64,000 nt of DNA from Ifrita kowaldi (GCA_013398055.1 VZRS01012048.1:142871-206870), one strand, 5' to 3'. Counted from the first letter of the stretch, positions 10,301-23,279 are shown. Program-made: numbers and translations. The notes: a model not told the origin generated them from the sequence alone.

Positions 10301-11529
10301 GACACAGAAAGAAAAGGGTCATGGAAACACAGAAGAGAAGCTATAAAAATTAAATATTTGCTTCTTTCCTATCACTTCAATTCCCTCTGACTGCACAAAT
10401 GTAAAATGCAATTTTGATTCAGTATAAAATAATAAGCAATAGAGGAAAGTGTTGACATGTCAGACTCTCAGCTGGTTTAAACCAGCAGAGCAATCTACAT
10501 CAGCTGAGAGCCCAAACCCATGAGATTGTTAAATGATTGTTAATTATTACAAGAAAATAGCTCCTTTCATGGAGTTTTCCCTATTCACCCCCAAGAAAAT
10601 TCACATAATGGTTAATTCCATGCTGTCAATTTCAGAGAATTTTTAGACTTTAATCTAACACCAGAATAAGAGAATGATCTTTTAGCATTTTATTTATTAA
10701 TAAATTTATTTATTTATAAGGAGTGGGAAGAAGACAAAATAGCTTCTTTGCACATGTAAAGATAAATGATGAGAAAAGCATTTTTGAATGCATAAAGACA
10801 AATTATTGAGCGGCTGCAGATGATGCCTCTGTAATGATATAAAAAGAGAACCTAGCTACAAATAGTCTGTAAAACTAAATCTCTGAATGAGATAAAACAA
10901 GAAAATAGTTAAAATACATAAGGAAGTTAAAGGTATATAAACCTTTATATATAGGTATATATAGGAAAACCTACAGGACTTTTACTAAATCAGCAAATTA
11001 GTATTAATTAGCCAAAACAAGTAATAAAGAATACTGACATTCCAGTCTGCTGATAAAACGTTTGTATAGTCTTAGTTTAGTTTAAAATCTTTATATAGAA
11101 CGTAATAACAGTAGTTTATATGTTATAAACATTCATATAATTCAGACACATTGGTGTGTTTCTCATTTCAAATCAGAGTTATTTTCTGCATTCCTGCTTT
11201 GTTTCTACCAAGCTGATCTTAATTGTAATGATGCTGAAGAAGAATACACCCAAAGTTTCCACAGGTGATGTTGAAGATAAGCAGCAATAATGTATGGATC
11301 AATCAAGAACAGGGAACCAGAAGAGTTAAAAGAACTTGTGTAGAGTTTCATAGTTAACTGGTCACTGAAATTTATGCTAGAAGTCATTAAATGTGTCATA
11401 AATACAGACACATAAGTACTTAAAGAATGGTTATGAGATCAAAGGGGAAAAGAACATAAGGGTGAGTAGCAATTTGTTTTAAAGAGAGCCTGGTCTGCCA
11501 CAACATGTAGTTCTGTATTAGAACTTGCT
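7381..11529. other. unique non-coding DNA, no gene seen
   Basis: Many short open frames on both strands, none recognisable. The longest, 8403-8708 (+, 101 codons), lies in a slightly GC-richer patch without splice support. A nested palindrome at 10465-10510 is listed separately. No clear repeat besides short A/T runs. Confidence 0.65.
10465..10510. repeat. nested inverted repeat
   Basis: An outer 10-bp perfect inverted repeat, ctctcagctg at 10465-10474 and cagctgagag at 10501-10510, encloses a perfect 16-bp palindrome gctggtttaaaccagc at 10471-10486 that overlaps the left arm. The two pairings compete for the same left arm. CAGCTG is an E-box and occurs twice. No miRNA-like long stem is present. 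Confidence 0.8.
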
Positions 11530-12090
11530 TTAACCAGGAGGAGAGATATACACCAGGGGAATGAAATTTGTTGATGATACACACTAGGAAGGGGCAATCA
11601 ATAAAAAAAAGAAGGAAAAAAAGTCAAGATGACTCTTAACAGACTGTGCCCAAAGGAAGATACGTGCCTTATGCAATTAATGTAGAGAAATGTAAGATAA
11701 TGAGATGAGGGACACAAACTAACAGAAAGTGCTTATGCCCTACGTAATCATGTGGTACAAAACGGTGGCAAGAAGCAGGATCTGGAGACAGACTGAGCTC
11801 AAAAAGCTTCAGGACAGTGGTTAACAGTAATATAAAATGTTACTATTTTGGTTCAGAGAGGTAACAATAACAACATAGATGAAGTTATTCCAGCTCTTGC
11901 ATGAGGGATTTATGAATGAAGCTGCATTTGCAGTACTATGAGGAGTTCTCTGTGCCTTATAAAAATAGCAGAGGCAAAGGGGACTGGACAATACAGTCAG
12001 GTAGACAGCAAACTTAATTATTCATAAAGGTCAGAGAACAAAACAAAATTGCCTGCAGTCTTTGCAGAGGTGAAAGGAAATGGATCTTAC
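11530..12090 (+). mobile_element. decayed CR1/L3 LINE reverse-transcriptase fragment
   Basis: On the plus strand a frame reads KFVDDT at 11564-11581, the catalytic 'KFADDTKL' block of CR1 reverse transcriptases (the YxDD-type motif, here FVDD), followed after a stop by EGAIN for 'GGAVN'. Further on, 11676-11702 reads INVEKCKIM, the conserved 'FN.DKCKVMHLG' block in the right order and spacing. Later, around 11845-12065, nucleotide blocks resembling the C-terminal part of CR1/L3 (a 'gttcagagaggtaaca' block and a 'gtcagagaacaaaacaaaat' block) follow. Several stops and frameshifts show an old, inactive copy. The downstream limit is uncertain. Confidence 0.65.
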
Positions 12091-15000
12091 CGAGGAATTT
12101 GAGGTCTGGAAAATTGTAGTGGTAACAGAAGAAATTGCACTACTAATTGATCTACTAATAAATACAACAGTAAAAACATGGTTGGAAACAATCAAAATGA
12201 AACCGAAAAAAAATACAGAGTGTAGTGTAGTTAGTAAATGGAATATGTCGTCCAAGTCGACAGCTGAAGCAATAGGAATTGACATTTCTTTCCTGTCTAA
12301 CTTTAGGTAGCTAATATTTTCTGAAGGACTGAATTCTAGGACTACTTCATACTCTAAATATTCCTTTCTCTCACCATTAAATAAATATGGAGCCCACATA
12401 TATGAATGCATGTAACTCAGGACAGTTTGTCAGTTGCCTAAATTTAATCATAAATGTGGGTTTCAAGAAGTATTTAAGCACTGGGGCCAGGATTTCAATG
12501 TTAGGCAAGTGTCTGTCATAAGAGTCATGATCCTGAAGTCACAGACTGACCTGACTCTTGGCTTTGGAAGCACCTGAATTCTGCTGACATCATCTTTAAA
12601 ACTTCAAATTTCCCTTTTATTGTGCCACATGTACTTGGGTTATACAAAACTACACATCATGACCATGCTTAACTGCAACTGGAGTCCAGGAAGAAAATCT
12701 TTGAGATGCATTTACATGACCACACTCCCTACTGAGTGTAGTTGCACCCATTTCTTTCTTCTAAAACATGGTCACTTTCCTCTTTTTACTTCACAGCTGT
12801 CCAGCTAGAAAACCTACACATATGGAAGATGGAGGGCTAGTGGTCTTTTCTTTCATGAGAGGATGCAAATTAACACCTCCCACATGTCCTAACCATGTGC
12901 TTATAAGCTCTCATCCTGAGGAAGAGCAAGTTCATCACTGTTCAGGAAGGGGCCCCAGGATTTAAAATAACAACATTCTTCAGAGGTAGGATTAATAGTG
13001 CTTCCAGTCTCTAGAAATTATGTACGTTATTCAAAGTCAATTCCATTTAACCTAGGAGGGAAAGGCCTAGGAGAATAAATCAGAACTCAAGTCCTCTTCC
13101 GCTCAGGAGATGGCTAGACAGCAGTCCTTCTCCCTTTTAGTCCCTTCTAGTTAATTTTTCATTCCTTTGTTAATAGGGTCACAAATTAAGCCTGAGTGAT
13201 GGTAACTGTCCCATGTACCCATGCTTACAATAAATCTTCATGAGGAGATTCAAATTCACTGAAATAACGTCTAATTTCCTCATCGATTTTCAAATAACGA
13301 TATAAAAATTTTATCCCAGTGGCTCTGCCATCCAGGTTTAAAAGGAAAAAAATGAACCTGCAAGGAAATGAGTCTGCAAGCCTACCTTTAGCAGGGGTGG
13401 ACTGTGAATGCCCAGGGAATGGAAGGGTTTGCTTGTGTGTCACCTTGAGCAACACTTGGTAAACTGAGAGATTTACCTCATCTGCAGTGTTTTCATACTG
13501 GCTCTATGCTGACCTCAGGTAGCTTATTCATGTCTCTCCTGAGCTATCAAACAGTCCCCTGGTGGAGGCCCAAATAACCCAGTTCAATACAGTTGATCTG
13601 AGAGGTCTTGCAGGTCCAAGACCTCCTGAACTCTCTTTATAGATTTATCTCTGAGCCCATCAGAGGATGTCTGTTTATATGAGCCCATGCACGTGTGTGT
13701 ATCTGTACTTTTGTAAGCTGAGGGCATGTGCGCATTCTGTCTCACCTTTCATCTAGTGCCTGCTTCATTTCTTCTGTTTGTAGTTGGAAAGCCTAAGGAT
13801 TACTGGAGTGGTGTCTCTTCAGTGCTTTTTGTCATCCTTTCAGCCTACAGCCTGGACATATTGGAACAGCTGCTCCTTTTTCACAGGCTAGGAAGGACCA
13901 TATGCTTGATATCAACACATCCCTAGCATAACAGGTGGCAAATGTATTTCTGTTGCTAATAAATTCCCACTTAGGTCTTAAATTGCCTGAGCTTCAACTC
14001 TCTTTATAGCAATAATACATGAGAATTCCAACCTCTGCTTTCTGGAAATCAAAATGTCACAAACTGGTTCCATTTGTGTGTGCTGATTTTATCAATATAG
14101 TATTTTCTGCTGGTGCCTCTATCATTATATGAGTTTCTAACATTCGAGGTTATGACTGGTTTTCATAGATTTGTCACTTATTTTCAGATGACTCTGTATT
14201 TACACCATTATAATATAATTACAGTATTACAATACAATAATATGCACCATAAGCACAGGATGCACAAATGGATTAGCTTCTTAATCAATTCAGTAAAATG
14301 CTGACAATGGAAAGGGATCATATTTTAATGTCTACAGGCCAGAATCATGAGACCATGCAAGCACATGCTCCCGCCAAAATCTGTGGGAGCAAAGTCCCTT
14401 CTATAACTTTGTTAATAAAAACTTAAATTCCACTGAGCTTTTATCTTGTGACTGATTTTTTAAAAGCCCTGAAATTTAGGGTGCAACAGTTTGGCATTTT
14501 TTTCCAGACACTCTATTTTTATGAGCTACATAGGGATTGAAAAACTCCTCAAATTATAGATCATAGCAACAACAAATGAAGGGAGAAACCAAACAACCAA
14601 CATTATAGCCAAAATATCTTCAAACTGGTTGACTTTACATTCCCAAAAGCTGTTTCTTTAGAAGATACTGCTGAATTGAGTCTTCAAGTCAAATAATTAA
14701 CTTTTACATGGAAGAATATGAAAAGTACTGATTTATCAATTTTCAAGTGGAATTATGTTACTTCTTCTATCTTTTAAAAGCTTCAGAATTTTCCTCCTTT
14801 TTGTAGCCTTCATAATAGGTAGCAGAATTCGGTATGGTTTTTTAATATATTTGCACTTTACGTGTTTTTATTACTGTATCTATTTTCTAAGTGTTGCTAC
14901 ATCAAGAGGCAGAAAGTGTTGCCTCTATGATGGTTATAATATACATAGACTTCATCACAATCTGTGAAAATAACTGATAAAGTGTATCTTAACACATACT

Positions 15001-16659
15001 TTAACTCCGTAAATACTTTATATGGAAATTTTGAAATCTGGATGCCAGTCTTCACAGACACACATGAGCAGTAGTGGCTGAATTAAGGAGTCATGTAGAT
15101 GAAAATGTTTACATAAACAGGGAGATTCTTGCAGTGTTTTTGAGAGGGAAAGAAGTTTGTGATCCTATGAGAGTTTAGGAACCTGAACCTGTGAGGATTA
15201 CTGCACACAGCCCACCCCACATGATCCCTCTCCTGCAGATAGAGGTTGGCCTGCAGGGAACCCGCTGTCAAGCCTTTCCTCTCCTCGCAGGCACCAAATG
15301 CTTCCCTCAGGGAAGTACCTTCTGCTTCAGCACATAAGGATGTAAAACCAAAAATCCAGTGCTTTGCTGTTGTGGTAAAACACCAACCACCAGTCCACCT
15401 GTCATGAAAATTTGGGTGCCCTCGTTCATCTGAAGGGAGTGAGGAGCATTCACTTTGCAGTTTGAAAGCCTGGAACACAAAGAGGCAGTTTGGGGTCAAT
15501 GAGTGACAGCAGCTGATCAGAGCATAAATATCAGAATACCAGGAAATTGAAAGTGTTGACAATAAAATCTATTGCTTTTTATCATACATTATTATTATTA
15601 CTTACTCCGATGTATTAGAGATCAAAAACCAGGTAATTGCGTTTTGAATTTTTCTTGATTGTACTCAGGTGACACTTGAAGTTTATGTTATCTCCTTTTC
15701 TTCAGCAATTTTGCTGCCTCTTGAAATTCATTAGTATGACACAAGTCTACTTTGGACTGTCATTTGAGACTTACGTTCTAGCAGAAAAAAATGTTCTAAA
15801 GCTTTTAAACATATTATTTTCTCTTTGGGCTGCCATCAACAGAACATTTATTTAAACAGGTCAAAGAAGAGAGGTGCTCAAACATTTGAACTTGATGCCT
15901 GAATTTAAATTTAGTTTAGTTTTAGTTTGCTGCAAGCAGTAAATTAAAAACAAGAGTTTCCAGGGGTTTTGAACATGTCAAGATGGTTTGTTCCATTGTG
16001 GGGAAAAGTGTTTTTAAACTAGTATTGTCAGTATACTGGTATTTAAACCAGTACACAAGATTTTTGCAATACAAAACCACTGAGAACTTCCTCTTAGGAT
16101 CAAGGTCTCAGCGTGCTGAGTACAGTAAAAGCATTTCTGAGAATATGATGGTCATAAGAATTTAATGTCTAAAGATACAGGTAATACAAAGGCTGAGGAA
16201 TAAAGTTGATTTAGTATGGTTTCTGTGTATGATCACATTTTTCAAAGTATATACACAGGAGCAGCAATCATTATATGATTATTTATCTCATAACAAAATG
16301 ACATTGTGGTACCTACGGGTCCTGAGGAAAGACAGAAAATATGTGTGAGAAATGGGAAGAATTCCACATATAAAAGAGGAAATAAGCTTTGTATAAATGA
16401 CATGACGAACAGGAGGACACAGAAGGGAAAGCATAATAAAACCAAATAAAAGATAATGAGAACAGTATATGAATACATAAATACACACACCTTTTTAATA
16501 GATATACACTCATAGAGACACACTTGAAAACATATAATAGACGATTACAGAAGTTGCTAATATATTACAGATGCTGAAAATCTCCTATAGTATAGTTACA
16601 GACCACAGACTGAGGCAGACATTTACTACACTCCAATCTGGATCCAAAGCTACATGAAG
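12091..16659. other. unique non-coding DNA, no gene seen
   Basis: The longest open frame is 159 codons on the minus strand (15083-15562); its predicted protein is rich in Cys, His, Phe and Trp, has no domain I recognise and no homologous feel, so I treat it as chance. No clear repeat. Part of 12091-12340 may still be 3' sequence of the CR1 relic. Confidence 0.65.
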
Positions 16660-17012
16660 CATGACTGGAGGGGATCTTATCAATTAGTATCTGAAGGGAG
16701 GGTGTCAAAAGGATGGACCCAGGCTTTTCTCAGTGGTGCCAAGGAATAGGATAAGAGGCAATGGGAAGTAACAGATGTACGGGAAGTTGCACCTGAACAT
16801 GAGAAGGAACTTCTTCACTCTGAGGGTGACCGAGCACTAGAACAGGTTGCCCAGAGAGGCTGTGAAGTCTCCCTCACTGGAGATGTTCAAAAACTGTCTG
16901 GGCACAATCCTGAGTAACTTCCCTTAAGGGCCCTTGCTTGAGCAGGGGGTTTGGACCAGATGACCTCCAGCGGCCCCTTCCAACCTTAGACATCCTGGGA
17001 TTCTGTGATTCA
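16660..17012 (+). mobile_element. CR1 LINE, 3' end, 5' truncated
   Basis: This is a clear CR1 3' terminal fragment in plus orientation. The recognisable order is: 'ctggaggggatcttatcaa' (16665), 'aggcaatggg', 'gaacttcttcactctgagg', 'aacaggttgcccagagaggc', 'tgcttgagcagggg', 'gaccagatgacctccag', 'cccttccaacct', and the octamer tail attctgtgattc near 17010. CR1 copies in birds are nearly always 5' truncated like this one and lack target-site duplications. Divergence is moderate. Confidence 0.93.
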
Positions 17013-18142
17013 GTAGGGTCAGCAGTCATCATTTTATCTCCTTCGGTGGACTTTCAGTTCTTTGCTTTGTGCCTAGGCATGATATGGTAATAGCTGGCTT
17101 TAACAGAGTCCCTATGAGCAAATACTATTACTGCCGTGTTTGTCGGTTCACTGGTCTTTACCTGTGCAAAGCACTCATTCAGCAGAGCATGTGTCAGAAA
17201 TGGGCAGTTGTTTTTGTGGAGCACTGCTGTAGGATACACAACACATCTGCTTCATGTGAACTACTTGAGCAGTACTGGAGATCCAGTGCTGGAGCTATGT
17301 TTGCTCCCGTGAAACCATGGATGCTGTCTATCCTGCCATCAGTGGTTAAGTTTCAGCATAAAAACCTTTATTTTCAATTTGAGTTACACTGACTATCATT
17401 TGCTAGTTTAAGGCAAGCTATTGATTGACATGTGGATATGGAAAAAACGTATTTGGAGATGGAGAAACGATAGCGGAATACCCATGACAGAAGAAACATT
17501 ATTCTTAACAAGACAGCACTTACAGAACAATGTCAAAAAAGACAGAGGCAGAAAACTAAACAGTTTTCTAAAACTACATCAGTGTTGAAAAAGAGATCAA
17601 ACTTCGCATGAACCACGAAACTTTAAAATGAAGTAAAGATTCAGTGTTCAGCAATGTCATCTTTAAAGAGATGTGCCAAATAGTTTGGGATGAATTCAAA
17701 TATTTCCTCAAATGGAGACAAGTGCAATTGGTTTTGGAGAAGCTTGGCAGTGTAGGAGGATATCTCCAGAGAAAAGGTAGATTTAAGGCACATTGCTGAT
17801 GAGGGTGGGACTTGGTAGAAAACACCTTCTAAGCAAAAAAAGAGCAGATAAATTATATTTTGCACAATAAAGTCATTGAAATAAAGTCCAATACTGGGAG
17901 TAGTAGCATAGAAAGACCACCATCCTTGTTCTTTTCTGTATTTTGGACTTTAAATGGGGTCTGCCTTTGTTGCATGTAATTTAAGTTATAATCATGAAGC
18001 AGTGGTGAAGATTTAAACCCACAATAATTCTCTCAGGGTTTTATTCTTATATGAGATTGGACACTCTGCTGCTCTGTACTTAACTGTGAATAAACTTGAT
18101 GTTACCGAGTTAAAAAAAAAAGCATGGGAGATGATAAAGATT

Positions 18143-18166
18143 ACAAAACAAACAAACAAACAAAAC
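18143..18166 (+). repeat. (CAAA)n microsatellite
   Basis: Five to six CAAA units in an A-rich setting. It may be the tail of an unrecognised retrotransposed sequence, but nothing upstream supports that. Confidence 0.85.
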
Positions 18167-19984
18167 CCAACCTAAAACAAAAAACCCACAAAGGTTGCTT
18201 CAGGCTGATTCCCCTTACATTCAGGTAAAAGCCTCAGGAAACAACTATTGAGAAAAAAAATAATTACCTTCTTTGTCACTCATATTGCCAAAAAATTACT
18301 AGAAGGAGATTGTCAATATCAACAACTCTTCCACCAGTTTTGTCCATATCTTGCTTGCTGTAAGACCTCAGGGCTTCTGGAGCTCATACCATGTGGGCAA
18401 ATCACATGACAAATAGGGGTGGACCTTTATCAAGGCTCCATTAGAGTGAGCTTTCCCTGCTCCTCATTTTTTCATGGTATTGAAACTGTAAATAATGACT
18501 ATAAAGCTGTAACTTATGATAACATCTCTCCAACACAGCACATCAAGGACTTGTACACATCTCTCTTGATGAGTCACAGGCACTTCTTACTCCCATGCTG
18601 CTTCAAGTAATGTATATATTAACAAACATATATACTTGAGTGCAAAGATCTTGCTTGATTTTGAGGTATTTGCCCATTTAGTCTAAAAATGCAAAAGTGA
18701 TCAATAGCTGCCACCTGAAAAGTGTCTGTATAGTACATTGATGGTACAATTGCCTTCATTCATTGTGATTTAAGCAGATCTAACAGATTAAACAGCTCTG
18801 CTACAGTCTGAACCTTAAAATTGGCATTTAACTTAATTTTTCCATTAATAAAATCTATTCCCAATTTCTACCCAATACTTGAAAGTCTATAATTAGCAGG
18901 AAGTAATGCAGACACTAACAGATTAAAATGAAATTTAAATTGTTCCATAACATTACCCAATACAATTCCATGCTAAGTCTTCTTCTATCTGCAAATACAA
19001 AGAGGTGTTTTGCACATTATTTTGGTGCAAAAATTTATTCACCACCTACACAGAGAAAAGACAGTAGGAAAACCTATTTTTTCCTATCAGTCTATCATGA
19101 TATGGGGCAACACTGTATCCCAGGAGAGAGGAGAGGGAGCAAGGTTTGCATTTACTGTCTGGGAGGGGGCAGCTAATAGATGTGTCTGCTCAGCCAAAAG
19201 CACTGCCAGCTGGAGTTGCTGTCCTCTGCTCCCCTCCTGGAAAGAAAATTCCTGCACTGGCCTGAAGCACTGCTGTCAGAGGTCAGGGCTGCCCGTTGCA
19301 TGAGTTTGCCACCCAAGAACAGGGGGGAGAAGTGAGAATTCCTGGTGCGGCCTGGGGAACAACACTAGTCCTTCTACAAGACCAATGCTTTCCTGGGGTG
19401 GCGTGGGATTGTTGGGTCAGCAATTTCTGTGGATAAAATGTGGGCCTCAAGCCCAACACAATCACAGGGAGTAAGTACAAACTCAGGTTCTTAAATGTAG
19501 GTGCCTTAAAACAAAAGTTAAATCTCGCACAGTTTTCTGAGATGTTCTTGACTGGAAGTTTAAAAAGACCCAATATAAGAAGCATAATATAATCTTGCTC
19601 ACAATTATTTTTCGTGGTGAAAAAACACAGCAATTGGATCAATCTGATGTTAAAACATGTACCAGTTGGCACTTAAAAATGTCTAACTACTTAAACAAAT
19701 GGAACAGCTGCTCCTTAACAGGAGAACTGTATCCAGCAAACCTTGACATCACAGGCTTTTGTGAAGTTTGATGCACTGGCAATGCCACTTCAGTGTTTCT
19801 GAAAGGATTTTAATACCTTGAATATTGAAACAGAAGAGACTGTGAGTATCACAGCGGCATTTGTTGTAGACATAAATATGCCACTATTTTTGATGTCATA
19901 CACTCTTTTCACAGACAAACTTAGTCAAGCAGCACTGATGAACCCAACAACATTTGAGGGCAATAATGAAATTAAAGAGTGAAG

Positions 19985-20070
19985 AATTCCTTCCTTAAGT
20001 GAAGGAATTTATGGACTAATTGCTAAAACAAGATTCTTTTGTTCCTTTTGTTTCTGAGGAACAAAGGAAT
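19985..20070. repeat. two adjacent short inverted repeats
   Basis: The first is a perfect 9-bp stem (aattccttc at 19985-19993, gaaggaatt at 20001-20009) with a 7-base loop. The second, 20042-20070, pairs ttccttttgtttc with ggaacaaaggaa imperfectly around a short loop. Both stems contain TTCC/GGAA. They are too short for miRNA precursors. Confidence 0.6.
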
Positions 20071-20451
20071 TCAATGCTGAGTGAAAACAGAGGACAAGTA
20101 TCAAATTATTAAGAGCTGACATAAATTGTAAGTGATCGATAAATGAAAGCATTTATTACACAATGGTTGACTGATGATGTGTCTGAACGGTGTTGTCCTT
20201 CATAGGCTCCAGTAGTTGCATTTATCAACTCATACTCCAGTTGGTCAAAATAAAAAGTTAAGATTTAGCTGGCTTCAAGCTGATGTCCCTTTCCTGTATT
20301 TGTTACAAAGGCCCCGTTGGTAATCAAAATGTCTCACAGTAGGTAAGATTTTTAATAAGCTCAGTAAGGTCCTAGTTTCACCCCTTTTCTGAATTTTCAT
20401 ACAGCTGGGTTATACTTGCCAAAAAAAAAAAAAAAAAAAGAAAGAAAAAGG

Positions 20452-20662
20452 GAATTTCAAAGTAAAAGTCCGATTTGATGAAAATTACATTTACAAAGAA
20501 CTGCAACCAAAATGTGTAANNNNNNNNNNNNNNNNAAATTTTAAAAAAGAATTGTAAAAATAAAAAAAAAAAAAAAAAAAAAGTAAGCAAAAGTGAATTT
20601 CAAAGTAACAGTCCGCTTTGATGAAAATTACATTTACAAAGTACTGACACACAAATGTGTCA
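20452..20662. other. 16-N assembly gap with near-duplicate flanks
   Basis: A run of 16 N (20520-20535) lies between two similar blocks, 20452-20519 and 20595-20662, offset 143, which differ at only a few positions over about 50 bases and then diverge towards the gap in the first copy. Each copy is preceded by a poly-A run (20421-20439 and 20560-20582). This fits one locus read twice through a homopolymer, with errors at the contig end. Open frames across the N run are meaningless. Confidence 0.85.
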
Positions 20663-20769
20663 CACAAATATGTTCTATAAAACCGTCCATTGCCCTCATT
20701 ATGTGCCTGATCAATCACAAATAAAAGTAAATCAAGTATGTGTACACTCATAGAAAATGGTGCATAGAG

Positions 20770-21040
20770 TTTAAAAAGCTCACCCCAAACTAATCAAATA
20801 CTTTGAATAATGAACAGATTAGACAAAATCATGGTCTGCTCGTGCAAACGCCACAATCAGAGAAGCTAAACTCATTGGATGCATTATTCATCGGAAATTA
20901 TTTACTCTACCTATCGGTGGGGAAGCTTGCAAACACTACTGCTCTATCTGTTATCATCTAACAGCCTGAAGAAGGAGATCTGATTGCCTTTATCATTACA
21001 TAGCATCTTGCCATTTAGATGAGGATTCCATTTATTTATG
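20770..21040. promoter_or_regulatory. candidate conserved non-coding element
   Basis: This block has no repeat, is richer in retained CpG (cgtgcaaacg, catcgg, atcgg) than its surroundings, and is dense in homeodomain and POU-like cores (ATTA, AATCAAAT, GCATTATTCAT, GATAATG-like patches on either strand). The texture is that of a deeply conserved vertebrate enhancer. Conservation is inferred; no alignment was possible. Confidence 0.3.
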
Positions 21041-23279
21041 TTGTCTGAGAAAAATGTCCATCAAATGCTCAAATGTGTTAGGGACAAACCAGGATGGCTG
21101 CTGTAAAGACAAATCTTCCATCTTCAATCTACCAGTACTCTTTGCAGAAGTCAGGAAATGATGAATAAGGAACCAAAAATATGGTGGGTTTGGTCTGGCA
21201 GTGACATTTATAGTAATGTTTTTTTCAAAAGGGGTAATGAAAACAAACACAGAATTGGAAAAAAATTAGGTAATGAGCTCTGATGTAGAAAAAGGACAAA
21301 TAACAAAACCCAGTATTTCAGTTTCAAAATATAAATGAGTCGAGGCAGTGTAAGGTAAAATAATGATCCAGAAGGGAATACAGGGCAAATTGATAATATT
21401 TGTATGTGAAACAAAATTTTTAAAAATTTAGATCCAGTATGGATTGATAGAGAATCTGGGAAGTTTTGTGACTATATAATAGAGTAACAGATGAGAAAAC
21501 TGTTCTTCCACCAGATGTATTTTGAATTTTATTTGATGAATAAGAAAACACATTCATTTTTCTATGTTGACTGCACTCTTCTATAAGAACATTTAAATAA
21601 GAACATTTAAACATAGCAGAAATGCTGTTTTAGCTTTTATACATGTTATGGAGTTAGTAATGAACTTCAAGTGAACTGAAGTTCTTGATCATCTCAGAGC
21701 AGCAATGGACCTGGCCCTTATTCAGAATGCTGTAAGAAGGGGACAACAAGTAATTTTAAAAAGCCCCATCAACTATGCCTAAAATTTTCTCACAAAGATA
21801 ACTGCTGCTAAATTTTATGAAGCCAGAGTGCCTAATAGATCAACACAGGATAAGACATCAACTTTAGATGAATAATAAAAATCTCCCTCATTTTTATAGC
21901 CTAGTTTTAATACACCTGCAAAGTTTTGATCATGTAATGATTCAGGCATCAAAACAACCAGTAACTTCAAGACTGTGAGCAAGGCACTCATATATGCAAT
22001 TCCTAACCTGAAAAACCATGAAATTATGTAACTGTTATAACTGTGGAACATATATATAATTTTATCTGCTTAATGATGGTGAGATATGAGAAAGTAATCT
22101 ATTTTAGATACCATGACCTCCTTTGAAATGTCTATTAATGGAAGGAACATGACAAAATGTAAAACAGTGTCAGACTGCAAAGGAATGGCAGCTTCTATAT
22201 TGAAAAATTGTCATCTTAGCCTCTTCTGAAAGGAAGAATGGACAGTGGCCAGCCAAAGGAGTGAACGGTAGCCTTCCTCCCTGTCTTCCTTCTCAAACAA
22301 TGGCTTTGAAAATGTAGAAATGACAAATCACTGAAGTTTCCTTCCTTTCAGGACTGACCATCTTAATTTAACACCATTTAGTAGTGTACCTATATTATTA
22401 ACTCAGCATATTTCATTGACAGAGAGAGATGCTCTATCAGGATTTGAAGGTGACGAACAATAATTCTTTACAGAACAATTTCACTTTCACTCAGCACCGA
22501 ACAAATATCTCAGTATAAATTTTAGGACACTCTTTTGGATGGTGTCCCTTCAAGTGAACCATACATTATCTCTCCTAAATATGCCACATGCAAAAGGATG
22601 TTATGTGATTTATGCTTTCTCTTTTGTCTTGTCACAAAAATGAAAACTATTTTAATATTAACCTGAGTAGTCCAGTTCTCTTGGGCATTTTCATCAGTGG
22701 TGATGTTTACTTAGGAGTCAAAAGACAATTTTAAATTGTTACATTTGCCACTTAAACTTTAATAACCACTTCTTCAAATTAAATGCAAATAAATTCATTA
22801 TAACTAGCAAAGATAATACATGCAAAATAACCTTTTTTGGTCATGTTCTTCTCATGTGTTCCTTAATGCTCCAAAAATAAAAGAGAACAATACCCAGCAT
22901 ATTGAAAGATTTCTAAAAATCAGGATATTGCTGTTGCTCTGTGAGTGCAAATTTCAGTTCTGCATCATCTTTGGTAGAAACCTGCCATTAACATGAACTT
23001 TAACAAAGCAATAGTACAGCAGTGGTATCAAAATGTGATGTAAAGTGCTTTAGTTACCCCAATAGTGTAAGACATTGATGTTAACAGCTTAAAAAATGTT
23101 CTGAGAGAACATGCAGAATATGCAGAATAGTTTAGAGTTTAAAAATAGTTGATATTATTAGGTTGAGTTAGACAAACATTCATATGATGTCTTCCTAAGT
23201 CTCTCCAACAAATAGATGTTACCAGAATTTTTCACTACAGTATTCTGATACTGGAATAATGGGGAAATACAGTTTAGAG
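21041..23279. other. unique non-coding DNA, no gene seen
   Basis: No open frame of interest and no clear interspersed repeat. A perfect 14-bp tandem duplication (ataagaacatttaa twice, 21583-21610) is present. The part at 22620-22860 is AT-rich with an ATGCAAAT octamer motif near 22781 and might be conserved, but evidence is thin. Confidence 0.6.

Larger units (their letters stand above)
17013..20409. other. unique non-coding DNA, no gene seen
   Basis: Short open frames only, for example 17069-17392 (+, 107 codons) and 19283-19672 (-, 129 codons), none recognisable. A CAAA microsatellite and a pair of small hairpins are listed separately. A slightly GC-richer patch lies at 19190-19350 without promoter motifs. 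Confidence 0.65.

Noticed and set aside
12080..12310. 76-codon plus-strand frame rich in Val/Ile/Lys
   Set aside because: It overlaps the end of a decayed CR1 relic, has no recognisable domain and no splice support.
15083..15562. 159-codon minus-strand open frame, among the longest in the window
   Set aside because: Composition is unlike a protein, no domain or exon boundary is evident, and one such frame in 64 kb is expected by chance.
20378..20751. Phe-rich minus-strand frames with an undefined central segment
   Set aside because: They cross the 16-N gap and poly-A runs of an assembly artefact.
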